From Treponema sp. (GTDB lineage: Bacteria > Spirochaetota > Spirochaetia > Treponematales > Breznakiellaceae), in NCBI GenBank assembly GCA_031267685.1, contig JAIRYV010000009.1, positions 31,959-95,958 of the forward strand: a DNA stretch of 64,000 bases, written 5' to 3'. The notes under the pieces were generated by a model that was given only the letters and a program-made list of their open reading frames with translations, did no database searches and was not told the origin of the DNA. Below, piece after piece: positions 60,618 through 64,000 of this stretch. Every line of letters begins with the position of its first letter. The stretch's first letter is position 1. The position numbers were made by a program, and so were the translations under genes.

Positions 60618-60861
60618 ATAAAACTCCTTCATGTGATAGCTTTTCTAGCGTTTAAGATAATATATTCCCGATTACCCGCAATAGACGAAGTGGAATCAAG
60701 CCTCGCTGAATCAAGGGGGCGGCCATACCCAATTTAAAACCGCCTAACCATGCCCTGCTCTTGGAAGTTTTGATAAACGCATATTCAACCTATCAAAAAC
60801 ACAAAAACCTGTCAATAAGCATAACTGGCCTATCGCTATAGGCTGTTTCCTTTGGCTTGCA

Positions 60862-61085
60862 CTATCCCCGCGCCTGTACCAGCGAAGACAGCCCTAGCAC
60901 GCTCTTCTCGTTCTCCCAGTACAGCGCGATGTACAGCGCCTAGCCTAACCACATTTTCTCGAAGGTGAATATCTCACGATGTCCGATGAGCAATGTACTG
61001 GCACTCAACTCTTTGTATATCGCAGGAGCCGAGCCACCCCCACTTGATAGACGACGACCGCACCGTTATAGCGCATGTCGGCCTG
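60862..61085 (-). pseudogene. Decayed paralogue of the beta-domain protein at 118-771
   Basis: In the 690-base spacer 60618-61309, the minus strand encodes ADMRYNGAVVVYQVG in one frame and, after a shift, ELSASTLL...REIFTFEKMWLG, a TAG, then ALYIALYWENEKSVLGL and a stop at 60862. This lines up with the end of the protein at 118-771 (EFSTRTP...TFVFTS, YFCLRWENSKGEKGPW). No intact gene is present. The rest of the spacer shows nothing clear apart from a CCCCGCCGGGG hairpin before the next gene. Confidence 0.4.
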
Positions 61086-61309
61086 ATAGGTTCCCGCCTC
61101 TCAAGCCGGAACCCATTACAGCGCAGCGCCCTAGCCAACGCTCAACCTGCGTGTCTTTCTTCTTATTATTGCTTTATCTATCTTGCTTCTCACGCTAAAA
61201 CCATATATCATAGAACATGCGCCCTGTATAGAGCGCGCGCCTCGTATGGGGCGTACAACACAGCTGTTCCCCGCCGGGGAAACCGAGCGCGGGACATAAG
61301 GAGCGATGT

Positions 61310-62080
61310 ATGGCAGGATTAGAAGCCCATCAGGGCATACTCCATACTATCAAAGCATGGCTATACCCGAACTATTTTCAGCACGTGGATGGCAAGTTCA
61401 TTGCCCGCGCAAAGGCAGAGACGCCGCTTTCAGTAGAAAACGTCTGTGCCTCCGCAACGACGCGTGGCAGAGCCAATGTAAGCTATGAGACTATGGTTGA
61501 GGCGGTCAGGCTCTACTACAGCGAGGCCATGTACCAGCTTGCAGATGGCTTCTCGGTGAACAACGGGTATTATTCCATACACCCGACCATCAAGGGGGCG
61601 TTTGAGAATGCAGAAAGCCCGATGGACCCGGAGAAGAACAAGATTGACTTTACATTCCAGAAGCGCAAAGGAATGAGGGACCTGTTCCAGTATATCACTG
61701 TCCAGCTTCAGGGGCTTGCGCAGACCGATGCCTTTATCGGTGATGTATTGGACATAATCACCCAGTCTGTTGACGATACGCTCACGCCGGGCGGTGTGAT
61801 TGCCGTGAACGGGTACAAGATAAAGGTAGACGGCCCTGATGTAGACAATGGTTTCTACTTCATTGAGGATGCTTCCGGGACGCGGACAAAGATGGCGACC
61901 TATTTTGTGGAGAACCGTCCATCCCGCGTGGTCGTCCTGACGCCTGCACTTGCCGCTGGCGTATACCACATCGAGATACGGACACAGTATTCAGGAAGCG
62001 TCTCGCCCCTTAAAACGCCTCGTGTGGTAGGATATGCTCCCGGCCTCACTGTTCCGGCTATAGTCCCTATAAACGGGTAA
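61310..62080 (+). CDS. DUF4469-like protein with HU-like DNA-binding fold and Ig-fold tail
   Basis: The 256-residue protein has an N-terminal region (about 20-120) with the strand-helix pattern of HU-like domains in Bacteroidetes and treponemes (ENVCASATTRGRANVSYETM; YSIHPTIKGAFENAESPMDP), and a C-terminal beta domain (GVIAVNGYKIKVDGPD; NRPSRVVVLTPALAAGVYHI), as in DUF4469 proteins. Function unknown; DNA binding is inferred. ATAAGGAG precedes the ATG. Related proteins often come in multiple copies per genome. Confidence 0.75.
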   Translation: MAGLEAHQGILHTIKAWLYPNYFQHVDGKFIARAKAETPLSVENVCASATTRGRANVSYETMVEAVRLYYSEAMYQLADGFSVNNGYYSIHPTIKGAFENAESPMDPEKNKIDFTFQKRKGMRDLFQYITVQLQGLAQTDAFIGDVLDIITQSVDDTLTPGGVIAVNGYKIKVDGPDVDNGFYFIEDASGTRTKMATYFVENRPSRVVVLTPALAAGVYHIEIRTQYSGSVSPLKTPRVVGYAPGLTVPAIVPING

Positions 62081-62243
62081 TGTCCCGGTACGTGGTGGCT
62101 GCAAAAGACGGATTATAATGAATGATTAACCGTGAGTAGTGGGTGGTATGTGCAAGGTGCGTGTTGTTAGCTGGCTATCCATTACTCTAAGTAAGAAGGG
62201 GTGGCGGAGACTCCGACGTAACAAACTTTTATGGAAGATTAAG

Positions 62244-63749
62244 ATGTTACAAAAATATGATAAAGAAGCGCTTGACGCGATGGTTGATGCGGCTATAAAG
62301 AAGTCCAGTAAGCCGCATCAACCAGCTTTGGCCTTTACCAACGTGATACGGCAAGGCCCGGATCAGTTCTATTCGGAAAAGGCTCTGCTGGAACTTATGA
62401 AGTCAAGGGCTGATCTTAGCGAAACGCCTGTAAACAAAGACCTTGCCGGGAAAGAAAAGCTAGACGAACTTATAGAGAAAACGAGCAAGACGCTCAGGTC
62501 AATGCGTAAGGCAAACCCGGCGCTTGCCGTGGGCCTGGCGCATCAACTGGCCCCGTGCTACTTTAGCAGGGGCTGTGGCTATATCCAACTGTCGGACTTT
62601 AAACGGGCGTTGCATGACTTCACCGATACTATCAGGCTGGATCCGAATCACGCCGGAGCTTATGAGTACAGGGGGATGATCTACGGCGTTAAGAAACATC
62701 TGGACGAGGCAACGGCGGACTTTACGAAAGTTATCACGTTACAGCCTGAAAATGCTAATGCGTATTTCAATAGGGGACTTGCCTATGCCAGTCGAGAACT
62801 TCTGGACGCGTCTATTGAGGACTATAACCGTGCCATCAGCTTACAGTCTGATATGGCTCAGGCGTATTGCGGCAGAGGGTGTGTGTACGCGAAGAAGCAG
62901 GAGCATGACACGGCGATAGCGGACTTCACCAAAGCTATTGAGGTAAAGAAAGAGTACGCCGAGGCATACCTTTTTCGCGGACATTCCTATGCCAAGCAAG
63001 AGGAGTACCGAAAGGCAATAGCGGACTATACCAAAGCTATCAACATTGCGCCAGATTCTGTCAACTCTATTGAGGCATATAACGGCAGGGGGCGTGTTTA
63101 CGCTGATATCGAAGATTTTGACAAAGCGATAGTGGACCATGCCAAAAGTCTTGCTATAAAGAGCGATTACCTTTCGGGCTACATTAACAGGGGGATTGCG
63201 TATGGCGACAAAGAAATGTTCGCTGAGGCCCTGGCGGACTTTACGAAAGCTATTGAACTGGAGCCTGGGAGTGAATCGGGCTATCATAACAGGGGGGTTA
63301 CGTATGAGAAGATGAAGGAGTTCGACAAGGCGATAGCGGACTTTACGGAAACCCTCATATTAAAACCTGATCTTGCTACGGCTTATTGCTGTCGAGGGCG
63401 CGTCTATTCTGCAAAGGGGATGATGGACAAGGCGCTTGCCGATTATGCGAAGGCTATTGCATTAAAGCCTGATTACGTGAACGTGTACTATTACCGGGCG
63501 CTGACGTATAGCAAAATGTCGCAGCAAGAGAGGGAGAAGGCTGTTGATATGGACGCTGTTCTCGTTGCTGAGGAGGATGAGTATTTGCGTCAACAGGAAA
63601 AGAAGCGCCCCAAACAGTCAGATTCAGCCGGCGATGGCTGGTTTGGCACGGTGCGTGCATTATTGAAGAAGCTGTTGAAGAAGTGCAAGACACAGTTTGT
63701 GATTTTGCTGATACGGCTTGAAAAATATACTGCACGGAAGAGTTTGTAA
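62244..63749 (+). CDS. Tetratricopeptide-repeat protein
   Basis: From the ATG at 62244 (GGAAG six bases upstream) the protein has 501 residues; starts at 62148 or GTG 62139 would add a basic stretch. From about residue 130 it holds some ten TPR units of 34 residues (YFNRGLAYASRELLDASIED, AYCGRGCVYAKKQEHDTAIA and so on), forming a protein-binding superhelix. A basic C-terminal tail follows after KKRPKQSDSAGDGW. No signal peptide. Partners are unknown; it follows the DUF4469-like gene on the same strand. Confidence 0.9.
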   Translation: MLQKYDKEALDAMVDAAIKKSSKPHQPALAFTNVIRQGPDQFYSEKALLELMKSRADLSETPVNKDLAGKEKLDELIEKTSKTLRSMRKANPALAVGLAHQLAPCYFSRGCGYIQLSDFKRALHDFTDTIRLDPNHAGAYEYRGMIYGVKKHLDEATADFTKVITLQPENANAYFNRGLAYASRELLDASIEDYNRAISLQSDMAQAYCGRGCVYAKKQEHDTAIADFTKAIEVKKEYAEAYLFRGHSYAKQEEYRKAIADYTKAINIAPDSVNSIEAYNGRGRVYADIEDFDKAIVDHAKSLAIKSDYLSGYINRGIAYGDKEMFAEALADFTKAIELEPGSESGYHNRGVTYEKMKEFDKAIADFTETLILKPDLATAYCCRGRVYSAKGMMDKALADYAKAIALKPDYVNVYYYRALTYSKMSQQEREKAVDMDAVLVAEEDEYLRQQEKKRPKQSDSAGDGWFGTVRALLKKLLKKCKTQFVILLIRLEKYTARKSL

Positions 63750-63955
63750 GTACGGACCTACCTGCGGGGGATGGCGTCGGCAACTTTGTTGCAATAAGTC
63801 ACACCGGGCGGGCACCACCCCCGCCTGACCAATCCCACACACCCACACGTTCCGCACGCAACTACTGCTAGACACTCCTCTCCAAGAAGTAAAACCACAC
63901 ATTCATACTGGTCAGGATACTAGCCGGTCTCCATAGAGACACCCAGATACCATGC

Positions 63956-64000
63956 TTAGATAAGGGCTTTTATAGTCTCCAGTTCCAGTTCAGCAGCCTG
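63956..64000 (-). CDS. Possible C-terminal end of a gene running off the window
   Basis: The last 45 bases read on the minus strand as QAAELELETIKALI and TAA, a helical tail that looks like coding sequence. The stretch 63750-63955 has no other supportable feature. Too short to name. Confidence 0.35.
   Translation of the reverse strand, partial: QAAELELETIKALI

Noticed and set aside
60965..61322. Plus-strand frames of 77-109 codons before the DUF4469-like gene
   Set aside because: No ribosome-binding sites, unusual composition, and they overlap the decayed paralogue on the other strand.
1..64000. tRNA and rRNA genes
   Set aside because: Spacers were read for tRNA-like arms and T-loop sequences; none formed a cloverleaf that I could support by eye.

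Overview
The window looks like chromosomal DNA of a spirochaete, most likely a Treponema relative of the termite-gut type. I infer this from the mix of genes: LplB/LplC-type sugar importers, a rubredoxin-flavoprotein fusion and NfnAB for anaerobic redox chemistry, the order rpsP-khpA-rimM-trmD-rplS-yraN, and many short tandem-repeat arrays between genes. No rRNA, tRNA, CRISPR array or prophage was seen. The species assignment is inference, not a database result. Layout, left to right. 1-6 kb: a small beta-domain protein, the first 21-bp repeat array, a FIST sensor joined end-to-start to a membrane-less chemotaxis transducer, an orphan ECF-type ATPase and a peptide-type binding protein. 6-15 kb: a REP-associated tyrosine transposase with palindromic flanks, an FGGY sugar kinase carrying a related motif in frame, a MATE exporter with a YugP-like zinc protease, a large M16 protease, a Gfo/Idh/MocA oxidoreductase and a methyltransferase. 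15-25 kb: marC, an Ogg2-type DNA glycosylase, a flavin/rubredoxin protein, a DEAH helicase, a coiled-coil protein, yggT, recG and an RluA-type synthase. 25-36 kb: a sugar-use region. An Lpl-type ABC importer and a GH53 endo-galactanase are followed by a split transketolase, a beta-hydroxyacid dehydrogenase and a short-chain dehydrogenase. A LacI-family regulator with its own palindromic operator and a VOC-family protein come next. 36-48 kb: alr, a PAP2 phosphatase, a LiaF-like protein, a palindromic 21-bp array, coupled cysteine desulfurase-thiI (tRNA 4-thiouridine), a PNPOx-like protein, nfnAB, htpG and an Ig/beta-prism secreted protein. 48-54 kb: an SDR-like protein, radC, and mtnN-luxS (activated methyl cycle). 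Then another 21-bp array and a decayed operon (amino-acid binding protein, DAACS symporter, aspartate/glutamate racemase) reduced to frameshifted pieces. 54-64 kb: a diguanylate cyclase at the end of the ribosomal/tRNA-modification operon, a MocA/IolG-like dehydrogenase with its own promoter, a 24-bp array, a small secreted protein, a decayed paralogue of the first gene, a DUF4469/HU-like protein and a TPR protein. The most unusual features are not genes. (1) At least four intergenic arrays of unrelated sequence share an exact 21-bp period (two helical turns), several with palindromic cores, and a sixth array has a 24-bp period. (2) Several genes have a -10 box only 6-7 nt before the ATG and no ribosome-binding site, which suggests leaderless mRNAs. 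(3) A short GTGTCTGGC-type motif is scattered near the REP-type transposase and occurs twice in frame inside a neighbouring kinase gene.
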